Shown: in pieces, positions 8,757 to 16,900 of the stretch
Position numbering within the stretch: position 1 is the first letter of the stretch
Layout: each line of letters opens with the position of its first letter
Source of the DNA: Moduliflexus sp964602655
Lineage (GTDB): Bacteria; Moduliflexota; Moduliflexia; Moduliflexales; Moduliflexaceae
Reading direction: 5' to 3'
DNA length: 56,692 bases
NCBI GenBank assembly: GCA_964602655.1
Contig: CAZRSF010000039.1
Location: 1 to 56,692, forward strand
Notes under the pieces: generated by a model
Databases searched by the model: none
The model's input: only the letters and a program-made list of their open reading frames with translations
What the model was told of the DNA's origin: nothing
Program-made: the position numbers and the translations under genes

Positions 8757-9449
8757 CTATTTATGCGTCAAACGCAACACATGCGAGCAGCCGTCGCATA
8801 AACCGGCCAGGCGCTGCATCAACGCCGTATGCGTCCGCCCATCTTCGTCCCAGGTAGATGATCCGGCGCCGGGATCGTTCACGATGCTCGCCATCCCTTT
8901 TGCCGCCAGTGCGTCTTGCAATTCTTTAATCCGCTGGTCTAACAATGCCAATTGCTGCAGCGTAGTCTCCTCGCGCCGCTGCCATGCCTCGATCTCTTGA
9001 TATGCTGCTTCCAACGCCGGGTCTTTCGTACGATACGCCAAAAAATAGATCGTCTCCGCGCCGGTCACGTTATCCAATTCGAATGACATGCTTTTGCCGG
9101 GCGCATAATACGTCTGTCCCGCCTGCACCGGGTTCGAATTGCCGACCTGCTTTCCGCCGAATTGCTCCATCGGAAACAGGGAATAAATGCGCTTTTTGGT
9201 GTCAACTTGAAAAATATAGACGTAACAATTCTCACGCGTTTCGAAAATGATTTTCAGCATATCGCCGGAATGCACCACGTTCCCGTCGCGCAATTCCTGA
9301 AAATCGAGGCTTCCCGCCTGACGTGTCTGATACGTAATATCCACGTCAATCAACGACGCCTGCTGCGCAGCGGCGCGTTGTGCCAGTAACGCCGTGCTGA
9401 GAGACGATAAAAACAACATAAGAAAAGACGCTGACCAATATCTGCGCAT
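8757..9449 (-). CDS. exported DUF4384 domain protein
   Basis: A 230-residue protein. The start at 9449 is preceded by GGAGGGATGGGGGT, and it gives a proper signal peptide (FLMLFLSSLSTALLAQRAAAQ). Longer starts at 9512 and 9497 are rejected: 9512 lies upstream of, and 9497 essentially at, the start site of the promoter at 9502-9531. Residues ~35-135 match DUF4384 (GDMLKIIFETRENCYVYIF, then IYSLFPME and FLAYRTKDP). The remainder has a short coiled coil (REETTLQQLALLDQRIKEL). DUF4384 is often fused to or encoded beside bacterial caspase-like proteases, as here (caspase gene 342 bp upstream). It may be the leading gene of the DUF4384-ompA-ompA transcript. Confidence 0.83.
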   Translation of the reverse strand: MRRYWSASFLMLFLSSLSTALLAQRAAAQQASLIDVDITYQTRQAGSLDFQELRDGNVVHSGDMLKIIFETRENCYVYIFQVDTKKRIYSLFPMEQFGGKQVGNSNPVQAGQTYYAPGKSMSFELDNVTGAETIYFLAYRTKDPALEAAYQEIEAWQRREETTLQQLALLDQRIKELQDALAAKGMASIVNDPGAGSSTWDEDGRTHTALMQRLAGLCDGCSHVLRLTHK

Positions 9450-9501
9450 ACCCCCATCCCTCCGTAGTAGATTCGAACTGACTGTTTCATTCTTCATGGA
9501 T

Positions 9502-9531
9502 ACAATACGCAACGATGTGAAATAGAGTCAA
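9502..9531 (-). promoter_or_regulatory. promoter of the DUF4384-ompA-ompA transcript
   Basis: On the minus strand TTGACT (9531-9526), an 18-base spacer and TATTGT (9507-9502). The expected start near 9495 leaves a ~45-base leader before the ATG at 9449. Motif match only, but it settles the choice of start codon. Confidence 0.5.
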
Positions 9532-9621
9532 ACAATTTTGTCGAGTTTTTTCACGCATCATTGACAATACTTTAACGTGATGTGCAACTTTTTGAAATTT
9601 TCCTGTCAAACAGGCGTTTTT

Positions 9622-9703
9622 ACCCACCCCTTGCCCCTCCCAGGAGGGGAATGCGCGTACCGCTGCTGGCGAATTCCCCTCCTGGGATGGGCAAGGGGTG
9701 GGT
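9622..9703. repeat. family D palindrome (ACCCACCCC...GGGGTGGGT)
   Basis: Two 31-bp arms with one mismatch face each other across a 20-bp loop, between the caspase and DUF4384 genes. The arm module (ATTCCCCTCCTGGGA then GGGGTGGGT) recurs at 23807, 24379, 39539 and 50208. The flanking sequence, 9532-9621 and 9704-9791, holds no gene I can see. Confidence 0.9.
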
Positions 9704-9791
9704 TCTTTCTTCTCAAGTTGCACATCGCGTTACTTTAATGTTTTGAGCGCAAAAGAAAATCAATCAACCTTTGAAATATGGAACACTAATT

Positions 9792-11087
9792 CTATTTGCA
9801 TTTGAGATTTGCGTAAACAGTATCTGCTTTTTGTAAAAAAATATTTTCCACAAATCCACGACAACCGTCTTTTTCAACACGAAGCATGTGATACCCCTTT
9901 GAGAGATTAACATTAACAGGGGTGTTTCCATAACGCTTTCCATCAATATACACGCGATATCCCTGCACATTAGATCGTACTGACAACGGAAAAATCTGCG
10001 GAGAATGCTGACTTGCTACAGGCTTCGGTATTGGCCTAATTGCGCCACATGTCAATAACGCTTGAATGCTCGTTGTGCGGTCTAAAAAAATATTTTCTAC
10101 AAACCCGTGACAATTGTCTTTTTCAACGCGAAGCATGTGGTATCCTTTTGAGAGATTAGCATTAACAGGGGTGTTTCCATAACGCTTTCCGTCAATATAC
10201 ACGCGATCTCCCTGCACATTCGAACGTACTGCTAACGAAAAGATATGTACGCTTTGTTTTGATTGGGGCGTCGGCGTTACTTCCACATAAATGATTTGCG
10301 GTGTAGGCTTCGGCGTCGGCGCGGCGTCGGCAAAATAGAAAAGGTCGGTCAGCGATCCCGATTCCCAAGGAACTTGCTTGTTGTCGGTATCTTTCATGAC
10401 CTGCTTGCGGACGCGGATCAGCATTTCCAGCACGTTCAGCGTCGGCGTCTTGTTCAAGGCATCGAGCAGGCGGCGCGTGAAGATGCTGTTTTTCCCCCTC
10501 GTGTCGTCAAGCGCAGCGGTATTCGGCGCGGTGGCATAGACAATCAGTGAGCCGGTCGGCGCGTCCATCTGCGCGAGGCCGGATTTGGCGCTTTTCGTAA
10601 AACCTTTGAACGGATTATCGCGGCAGGCGTCGAGAATCACGATATTCACGCCGCCGCTGTTCTCCTCTTGCAGATGCGCGAGAATGCGGTTGGCGTCCAC
10701 TGTCTCGAATTCGATGTCCGCTTCTCCGGTGATGTTGGCACGCAGCGGAATCAGATAATTATTTCCCTGGCTTTGCAGGCCATGCCCGGAAAAATAGACG
10801 AGCGCCGCGCTGCCGTCGGTCAAACTGTCGCCGAATGTCTGAATGGCGCGAATCATGTCGCGGCGATCCGTGTCCGTCAGCAGCGTCACGTCGAAGCCGA
10901 AACGTTTTAACGCACTAGCCATGTCGCGGGCATCGTTGACCGGGTTGGTCAACGGCGATTTTTCGTAGGCGGCGTTGCCGATGACCAGCGCAGATCGCGG
11001 CTGTTTCGCCGTCGCCGGACGCAGCGGTGTCAGGTCGAATAATGCAATGAATAGAAGAATCCCGATACAGAGACGATGCGCGCGCAT
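9792..11087 (-). CDS. exported caspase-like (peptidase C14) protease with two PEGA repeats
   Basis: A 431-residue protein from 11087, preceded by AAAGGGGAAATT. Signal peptide 1-28 ends ATAKQ. The caspase-like domain covers about 30-265, with catalytic His102 in YFSGHG and Cys155 in LDACRDNP. Also present are the early RSALVIGN strand and a C-terminal SLTDLFYF. A Pro/Thr-rich linker (PTPKPTPQ) leads to two PEGA domains of about 60 residues (RVYIDGKRYGNTPV, then KGYHMLRVEK). The two PEGA copies are 249 bp apart and almost identical in DNA, so recently duplicated. PEGA domains are thought to mediate envelope or surface protein contacts. Being exported, the protease would act outside the cytoplasm, unlike death-effector caspases. 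It is divergent from a STAND-ATPase operon and beside DUF4384 and OmpA genes. Confidence 0.9.
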   Translation of the reverse strand: MRAHRLCIGILLFIALFDLTPLRPATAKQPRSALVIGNAAYEKSPLTNPVNDARDMASALKRFGFDVTLLTDTDRRDMIRAIQTFGDSLTDGSAALVYFSGHGLQSQGNNYLIPLRANITGEADIEFETVDANRILAHLQEENSGGVNIVILDACRDNPFKGFTKSAKSGLAQMDAPTGSLIVYATAPNTAALDDTRGKNSIFTRRLLDALNKTPTLNVLEMLIRVRKQVMKDTDNKQVPWESGSLTDLFYFADAAPTPKPTPQIIYVEVTPTPQSKQSVHIFSLAVRSNVQGDRVYIDGKRYGNTPVNANLSKGYHMLRVEKDNCHGFVENIFLDRTTSIQALLTCGAIRPIPKPVASQHSPQIFPLSVRSNVQGYRVYIDGKRYGNTPVNVNLSKGYHMLRVEKDGCRGFVENIFLQKADTVYANLKCK

Positions 11088-11161
11088 AATTTCCCCTTTG
11101 AACGACATGGATAGGTGTAAGAAAGGATAGAAGCATTCATTATTTTGATGCTTCGCGTAAA

Positions 11162-11179
11162 ATTGACGAAATTGTCAAT
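11162..11179. promoter_or_regulatory. inverted repeat between the caspase and STAND operons
   Basis: ATTGAC (11162-11167), six bases, GTCAAT (11174-11179), in the 177-bp divergent intergenic region. Possible operator for both directions. No convincing promoter hexamer pair is placed here. Confidence 0.35.
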
Positions 11180-11264
11180 AAAAAAGTCCGGGCGAATCGC
11201 GTTTGCCCTGTTGTTTATCGCCCTTCTTACAGTTCTACTTGACAAAAAGCGGGTTTATCTACCA

Positions 11265-11951
11265 ATGAGCATCCTTATGAATCAAGCCCTTCCTGATAAT
11301 CTATCGCTTCTTCTATCGCTGATTCGTCCGCATGACGAGGCTGAGCCGCCGATTTGGGCGGTGTACGGCGGGAGCCCGCATTTCGAACGGCTGGTCGCCG
11401 ATTTTTGCGTGGCGGCGCAGCAAGCGGAGGATGCGCTGGTGGTATCGTTCGATATCGGCAACGTGGCGTGCCAAACGCCGGAAGACGGCCTATTCTCGAT
11501 GATTCAGCAATTGTTCGACGCGCTGCTCAAACGCTCGGAACACACAGAAGACCGCTCGCAATTACTGACGGCGTTTTACGATGTGTGGAATCTCAGCAAT
11601 GCCGTCAAAGGCTTGAGCCAAGAGGAACGCTTCGCCGCGTTTGTCCGGTTTACCGAGTATGTCGCGTATCCGCTGCTGACGGCGCTGCTCCGCAAATCGC
11701 CGCGCCGCATCGTCTGCGTTGCGCGGAACATGGAAAAGGCGGATTGCTGGGCGACGATGATGCATCATTTTGTGCTGGAAACCCTGCTGCAAGCCCTGAA
11801 TGGGATTGATCTTCAGTGTATTTTGTTTATCAATAGCGCAAGGCCGCCGGACTTATTTTATGGGTCGAACGAGGACGACGCGGCAAACCGCGTTCGCTTG
11901 TTGCGCGTAGAGATGGAGTATCATGCAGAATCTGTGTGCGGTGAAATTTGA
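11265..11951 (+). CDS. apparent pseudo-ATPase, degenerate relative of the next gene
   Basis: A 228-residue protein from the ATG at 11265. Starts at 11145-11148 would add 40 residues with a basic, hydrophobic stretch that lies over the divergent regulatory region, so the start is uncertain. No standard family is recognised. Aligned by eye with the ATPase downstream, IWAVYGGSPHFERLV matches FWEFYGVAGQGKTELL, and RRIVCVARNMEKAD matches RTFVLCLDSMEKAY. The Walker A GKT and the Walker B Asp are both replaced. It therefore looks like a catalytically dead ATPase domain, without the C-terminal helical part. The gene overlaps its neighbour by 29 bp, implying coupled translation and a physical partnership. 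The relationship is inference from short similarities. Confidence 0.65.
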   Translation: MSILMNQALPDNLSLLLSLIRPHDEAEPPIWAVYGGSPHFERLVADFCVAAQQAEDALVVSFDIGNVACQTPEDGLFSMIQQLFDALLKRSEHTEDRSQLLTAFYDVWNLSNAVKGLSQEERFAAFVRFTEYVAYPLLTALLRKSPRRIVCVARNMEKADCWATMMHHFVLETLLQALNGIDLQCILFINSARPPDLFYGSNEDDAANRVRLLRVEMEYHAESVCGEI

Positions 11952-13503
11952 CGCAGGGGCGCGACCTGTTGCGCCCCTGCTATTTGTCAATCGAGAGAGC
12001 GCGAAACAGGAATTCCTGAATGGCCTCGCGTCGTCGGGCGCATCTGTGTTTTGGGAATTTTACGGCGTAGCGGGGCAGGGCAAAACCGAACTCCTCAAGT
12101 GGATCGCGGCCAATTCGTCGGAGGCGGCGTATGTGGCGGCGTATGTGGATTTCGAAGCCGCGCGATTTTATCAATCCTCGCTTGCGCATGTTGTCGAAGC
12201 GATCATCTCCCAGTTGACCTCGCAAATCGGCCAAAACATCTTTTTGCAGACGCAAGAACGTCTGTTGGCCTATCGCGAGCAGGCTGCTGCCGCGTATGTT
12301 GCCGCGCCCCAAATCGCCGCCGATTCGCCGCCGCCTGCTGTCGAAGAGTGCGAACAGGCTTTTTTGCAAGCGTTTTGCGAAGAATTACAGACGATTCTCG
12401 CCTGGCGGACGTTCGTGTTATGCCTTGACAGTATGGAGAAGGCGTATCGCCCGGCGTTGCGGCGTCTCGAAGAGGCTGTCATTCTGCCACATGTCAAACA
12501 TCCGCATTTTTTCCTCGCGACCGCCGCGCAGGAGCGTTCGGCCTGGACGAATCTCGCAGTCAGGCAAAAATTTCGGTGGATTCTGCTTCGGAATTTCGAG
12601 CCGAAACATGCCAGAGAACAGGTCGAGCAATTAGCCCGCGTCAAACAGATTGCCATCGAAGAGAGCGAGGCTGTGTTCGCGCAGATTCTGCGCCTGACTG
12701 CCGGGCATCCGTACGGCACATACAAACTCGTCAAAATCGCTTCGAACGAATTTACCGCGCCGCTCGCGCCGTTCGAACATCGCCAAACAGAGATCGCGCG
12801 GGAGTTGGTCGAGCATGTCGTCAAACGCCGCCTGTTAGCGCGAACCCATTTAGATTCGGCCTATCCGCCCGCCTGCAAAATTCTCTGGCATCTCTCGCCG
12901 CTGCGGCAGATCGAATTAGGCGTGGTGCAGCGCGTCCTGTCGCATTTCATGCCGGAAGCGTTCGAACGGAAGCCGCTGAATGTGTTCGAACGGTTGATCG
13001 GCGTCTTTCAAGCGTCCTCGATGTTGACGAAATGGCAGCTTGACAGCGGATTCGTGATTGAGCCTGCGGCGCGGAGTTTGCTGCTCTGGGACATGCGGCT
13101 GAATGCGCCGCAGACGTTTGTGGATGTGACCGCGACGTTAGCAAACCTATATGCCGACAAAATCGCCAAAACGCACGAGGCCACGCAGGTCAAAAATATC
13201 ATCGAATGGCTCTACCATTACGCGGCCTGTCGGAAAATCACCGCGCCGCACTATGTCAACGAAGAAATTCAGGAAGCGTTCGCATTATGCCTGACGCGGC
13301 ATTTTACGTCGAATCAGATTGATGACGAAACCGCCTTGCGCGAGCAGATCGACCGGCTGCGGCACGGCCTGGAATATGACGAAGATTTGGAGCAGCTTGT
13401 CGAAAAAGACGACTTAATCAGGATGGTGGAGGCGCATATTTCGGAAACGACATACTATAATGAGGAAGTATATGAAATCCCTATCAATAACAGAATTGAG
13501 TAA
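11923..13503 (+). CDS. STAND-like P-loop ATPase
   Basis: A 526-residue protein. The start at 11923 follows GATGGAGTATC and overlaps the preceding gene. Walker A is YGVAGQGKTELL (about 47-58); Walker B is FVLCLDSMEK (about 165-175), with a single acidic residue. An AAA-like LTAGHPYGTYKL segment follows the ATPase core, and the last ~230 residues are helical with winged-helix-like stretches. There is no TPR, membrane span or effector domain. Second gene of a tightly packed operon whose last member is a large STAND-TPR protein. Most likely an ATP-driven switch working with the pseudo-ATPase encoded just upstream. Function not known. Confidence 0.8.
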   Translation: MQNLCAVKFDAGARPVAPLLFVNRESAKQEFLNGLASSGASVFWEFYGVAGQGKTELLKWIAANSSEAAYVAAYVDFEAARFYQSSLAHVVEAIISQLTSQIGQNIFLQTQERLLAYREQAAAAYVAAPQIAADSPPPAVEECEQAFLQAFCEELQTILAWRTFVLCLDSMEKAYRPALRRLEEAVILPHVKHPHFFLATAAQERSAWTNLAVRQKFRWILLRNFEPKHAREQVEQLARVKQIAIEESEAVFAQILRLTAGHPYGTYKLVKIASNEFTAPLAPFEHRQTEIARELVEHVVKRRLLARTHLDSAYPPACKILWHLSPLRQIELGVVQRVLSHFMPEAFERKPLNVFERLIGVFQASSMLTKWQLDSGFVIEPAARSLLLWDMRLNAPQTFVDVTATLANLYADKIAKTHEATQVKNIIEWLYHYAACRKITAPHYVNEEIQEAFALCLTRHFTSNQIDDETALREQIDRLRHGLEYDEDLEQLVEKDDLIRMVEAHISETTYYNEEVYEIPINNRIE

Positions 13504-13861
13504 CGAGTTGGAGTGTTTTGGTTATAAGATTCAAAAGCAGAGTTTTGGCTTTGAAATTTTTCTTCCTTTGTTTTGTAGCATCAGAATTATTCAAAAACAG
13601 GATCGCATTTTACTTCAACCTTGCTTTGGATATGTGACTCGGATAATTGCGACATGGATGAGTGTGATTATCGTGTTACTGCTCGCTATCATAATGGTGT
13701 TGCCTATTGAAAATCTCCGATATTTTTTCATTAGTTGTATTTTATTACAAGCTATATGGGATGTTTATCGTTATATCCTTACAGAGAATGCACTTAATCG
13801 TATTTATTACATTCTTTATGGGATGCCTCTTGGTCTTCTGCGTAATAACGAAAAGGGATAA
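13472..13861 (+). CDS. small two-helix membrane protein, unrecognised
   Basis: A 129-residue protein. The ATG at 13472 follows GAGGAAGT and overlaps the ATPase gene by 32 bp; a start at 13460 has no such site. Residues ~58-83 (WMSVIIVLLLAIIMVLPI) and ~85-103 form two hydrophobic helices, flanked by Lys/Arg-rich ends. Its DNA is clearly more AT-rich than the genes on either side, which may mean separate origin. No family recognised. By position it could anchor the operon's ATPases to the inner membrane. Confidence 0.7.
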   Translation: MKSLSITELSNELECFGYKIQKQSFGFEIFLPLFCSIRIIQKQDRILLQPCFGYVTRIIATWMSVIIVLLLAIIMVLPIENLRYFFISCILLQAIWDVYRYILTENALNRIYYILYGMPLGLLRNNEKG

Positions 13862-13920
13862 CCTTGTCAAACAAAAAATTATTGAAGACGTCGCGTCGGT
13901 CATAACGTAAGAGGTTTATC

Positions 13921-16900
13921 ATGCAGATGGAACATGTCACCTCGGAACTCTTTATCGGTCGGGCGCAGGAATTAGCGCGATTTCAGGCGCTGCTGTCGCC
14001 ATTGCCCGGTTTGACAGTGTTGAATATCCACACCAACGGCGACGGCGGCATCGGCAAAACGCAATTGCTCCGCCGGATGCAGCAGGTGTGCGCCGCCATG
14101 CCGGATCGCGTCGCGTTTACGGCGGAATTGATTGATTTTTATCATACCGAAAGCCGGTCGCGGGTCGGCGTCATGTCGCAAATCGCCGCGAATTTCGGCT
14201 ATCGGGAATTCCCGGATTTCGTTGGCTTAGCGGCGCAATATCACGACGCGATTGATGTCAGCAAGCGCGAGGAACTGCTGCCGCAGATCGAAGAGGCGTT
14301 TCGCAGAAATTACCGGGAATTCAGCGCCAGAATTCATGATGAACGGCAGGCCGTAATCGTCCTGTTTTTCGACACCTACGAAGTGGTGCAGCAAGGCGAA
14401 ATCCCTGCCACAGCCGACGCCGATTCCGATGCGTCCGGCTTTTCCCACTGGCTCGAATGCTGGCTGTTTTCGCATTTTACGCCGAACACCCGCGTCGTCG
14501 TGTCGGGGCGGTATCCGTTACGGGAGATTGATCGCGCCTGCGTGGCGGTGGACGAACTTTCCCTCGCGCATTTCGATGTCGCGGATACGATCACGTTCTG
14601 GCTGCGTTGTTTCGGCGAAACATCCGAAGCGGCGCTGGCAGAACGCCTCGGTTCGCGTGACATCTTGAACATATTCCATCGCCTCGCGGACGGGCGCCCC
14701 GTGCTGCTCGCGTTATTCGCGGATTGGGTGAATTATGCGTATCGCCCGCTTTCGCCCGCCGACTTGCTGGCGGAAATCGAACAGCGCGGCGGCGCAATCG
14801 GCGAACGGGCGACGCCGATGCAGCGCGAATTGTTCGAACGCGCCTTGATTGACCGGATCGACGCGCTGCACACGAATCAGGAACACGCCATCACCTATCT
14901 TGCCGTCGCGTACCGCCGCATGACACCCGCCATTTTCCATGCCCTTTCGGATTTGCCGCTTGAAGAGTGCCGGCGCGTCTTATTGGAGGAATTGCAGCCG
15001 CTCTCGTTCATCAAATACAAAACCGGCGAATGCGTGCTGCTGCACGACGAAATGCGGCGGCTCGTGGTGCAGCATTGGTGGGAGGCGCATGACGATTCCC
15101 GCGACCTGCGGCGTGAATTGGCGCGGCAGTTAGTTGCGTATTACGACGCGCATCTCTTGGCCGATCCGGGGCTGTCCGCCGCCGCGCGCCAAATCTACAC
15201 GTCGGAGCAATTGGAATACGCCTTTTTAGCCAGGCCGCTCGACGGCCTGGATCGTTTCCGCAAAGAATTCGATATGGCGTTAGAGGATGGCCGCTACGAT
15301 TACGCCGACCTGCTGTTGCGCGAGGCGCAGCGCTATCATCAGGACAATCCTCGCGATATTCCGTTCCCGGAATCGTATGTCATCGAACTACGGCGTTCGC
15401 GCTATTACGCCCTGACCGATACGGATTACGAACGCGCGTGGCGCATCGCGAAAGAGGTGGTCGAACGCTTTCGCGAGCATCCGGCGTGGCAGGAGCAAGA
15501 TTTGTTGGGGCATTTCTGGCTGGCGCGCGGGCAGGCAGAGGTCTTTTTGGAAATGTTCGACGAGGCGATTGTATCGTTTCAAGAGGCCAAAAAAATCTTT
15601 TACGATCTCGGCGAAGATTTCTGGCTGTATCGCGCGAATTACCTTATCGGCAACACGTTTTACCGGCAGGCGCGTTTTGCGGAAGCCGAGCAATTCCTTT
15701 CGCAAAGCTTGAATGGCTTTGCCAAATTGTTGCTGGAACAGCAGGAAATTCAGCCGCGCAAGTATCGCCAGATGCTCCAGGGCTTGGAGTTGATTTTAGG
15801 CAATATGGCCGAAATTTACGGCCATACCGGTCATGCCGAGAAGGCGATCCGCATGGCGGAGATCGTACTGGAAATCGCCCGCAATCTGCCGTCGAACAAG
15901 TTGGAAATCGCCCGCGCGTACACGAATGTCGGACACCAACTCGCGTTAGCGGGCTATGCGGTGGACGCGCAGCGCTATTCGAACGAAGGGGAACAATTGC
16001 TCCGGGATATTCGCAACCGTCCGATTATCGGGCGGAATCGCACTGATGTCGGCGTGTTGTCGTATCGCGTGGACGAATTTTCGTATCTGCTGGAATATTA
16101 TCGCGCCGAAGAAATCGAGCGGATGCTGAAAGATTACGTGCAATACGAACAAATCGAGCAGGCGGAACGGGCACTGACCGACGCGGTGCGCATTTTACAG
16201 GAAAAACCGGTCATCGAAAAGGAGTTGGCTGACGCCTATTACGCGCTCGGCGAACTCTACATCGTGACGCCGTCGCCGGATCACTGGGAGCGCGCCGAAC
16301 AGATGTTCCTGCTGGCTCTGCACTGGGGGCGTATCAGCAAATTCCAATATGGCGTGATTGACACGCTGGAAAGCCTGACAACGCTCTATTATTTCTGGAA
16401 CGGCGCGTCCGGCGTCTCCGAGGAAACGAGGCGGGAGAATCAGCGCAAAACGTTGGCGTATCGGCAGGAAATGGCGCAATTCGACCCCCGGCAATATCCG
16501 AATCTGTTCGGCAAATACGAGGTCACGCTGGGCGATGTCGAATTCGATCTCGGTCTTGATCTGCTCAAGCAATCCGCCAACGCCGACACGTTCAGTTCCG
16601 CGCTGAAAGCGTTTCATCTCGCCTTCAGCCATTACGTCAACGCCGCCGTGTTGATGAAACAGTTCAATGAAGATCGTTATTTTTTGACGCTGCGGGTCTG
16701 CTACAATCGCCTGAATACGCTGTTAGAGGTGGTCTCCGCTCATTTAAGCGCCGATCAAGCAGATTATGTCGGGATTCTTTCGATGGTGTGGCAGGGGAAA
16801 ACGCCTGAGCTTGAGGAAATTTATCACTATTTGCAATTGCGTTTTCGAGCTCAGGAGCATGTCGCGGAAATCAGCGCATTGGAAGCCTCGCTGCTGCCGC

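Noticed and set aside
9622..9703. CRISPR-like repetition of GC-rich palindromes
   Set aside because: The copies are isolated, lack regular spacers and have no cas genes nearby; they fit dispersed palindromes instead.
15438..16046. 202-codon plus-strand frame inside the STAND-TPR gene
   Set aside because: Shadow frame, Arg/Gly-rich, no homologous motif; the STAND-TPR frame is continuous across it.
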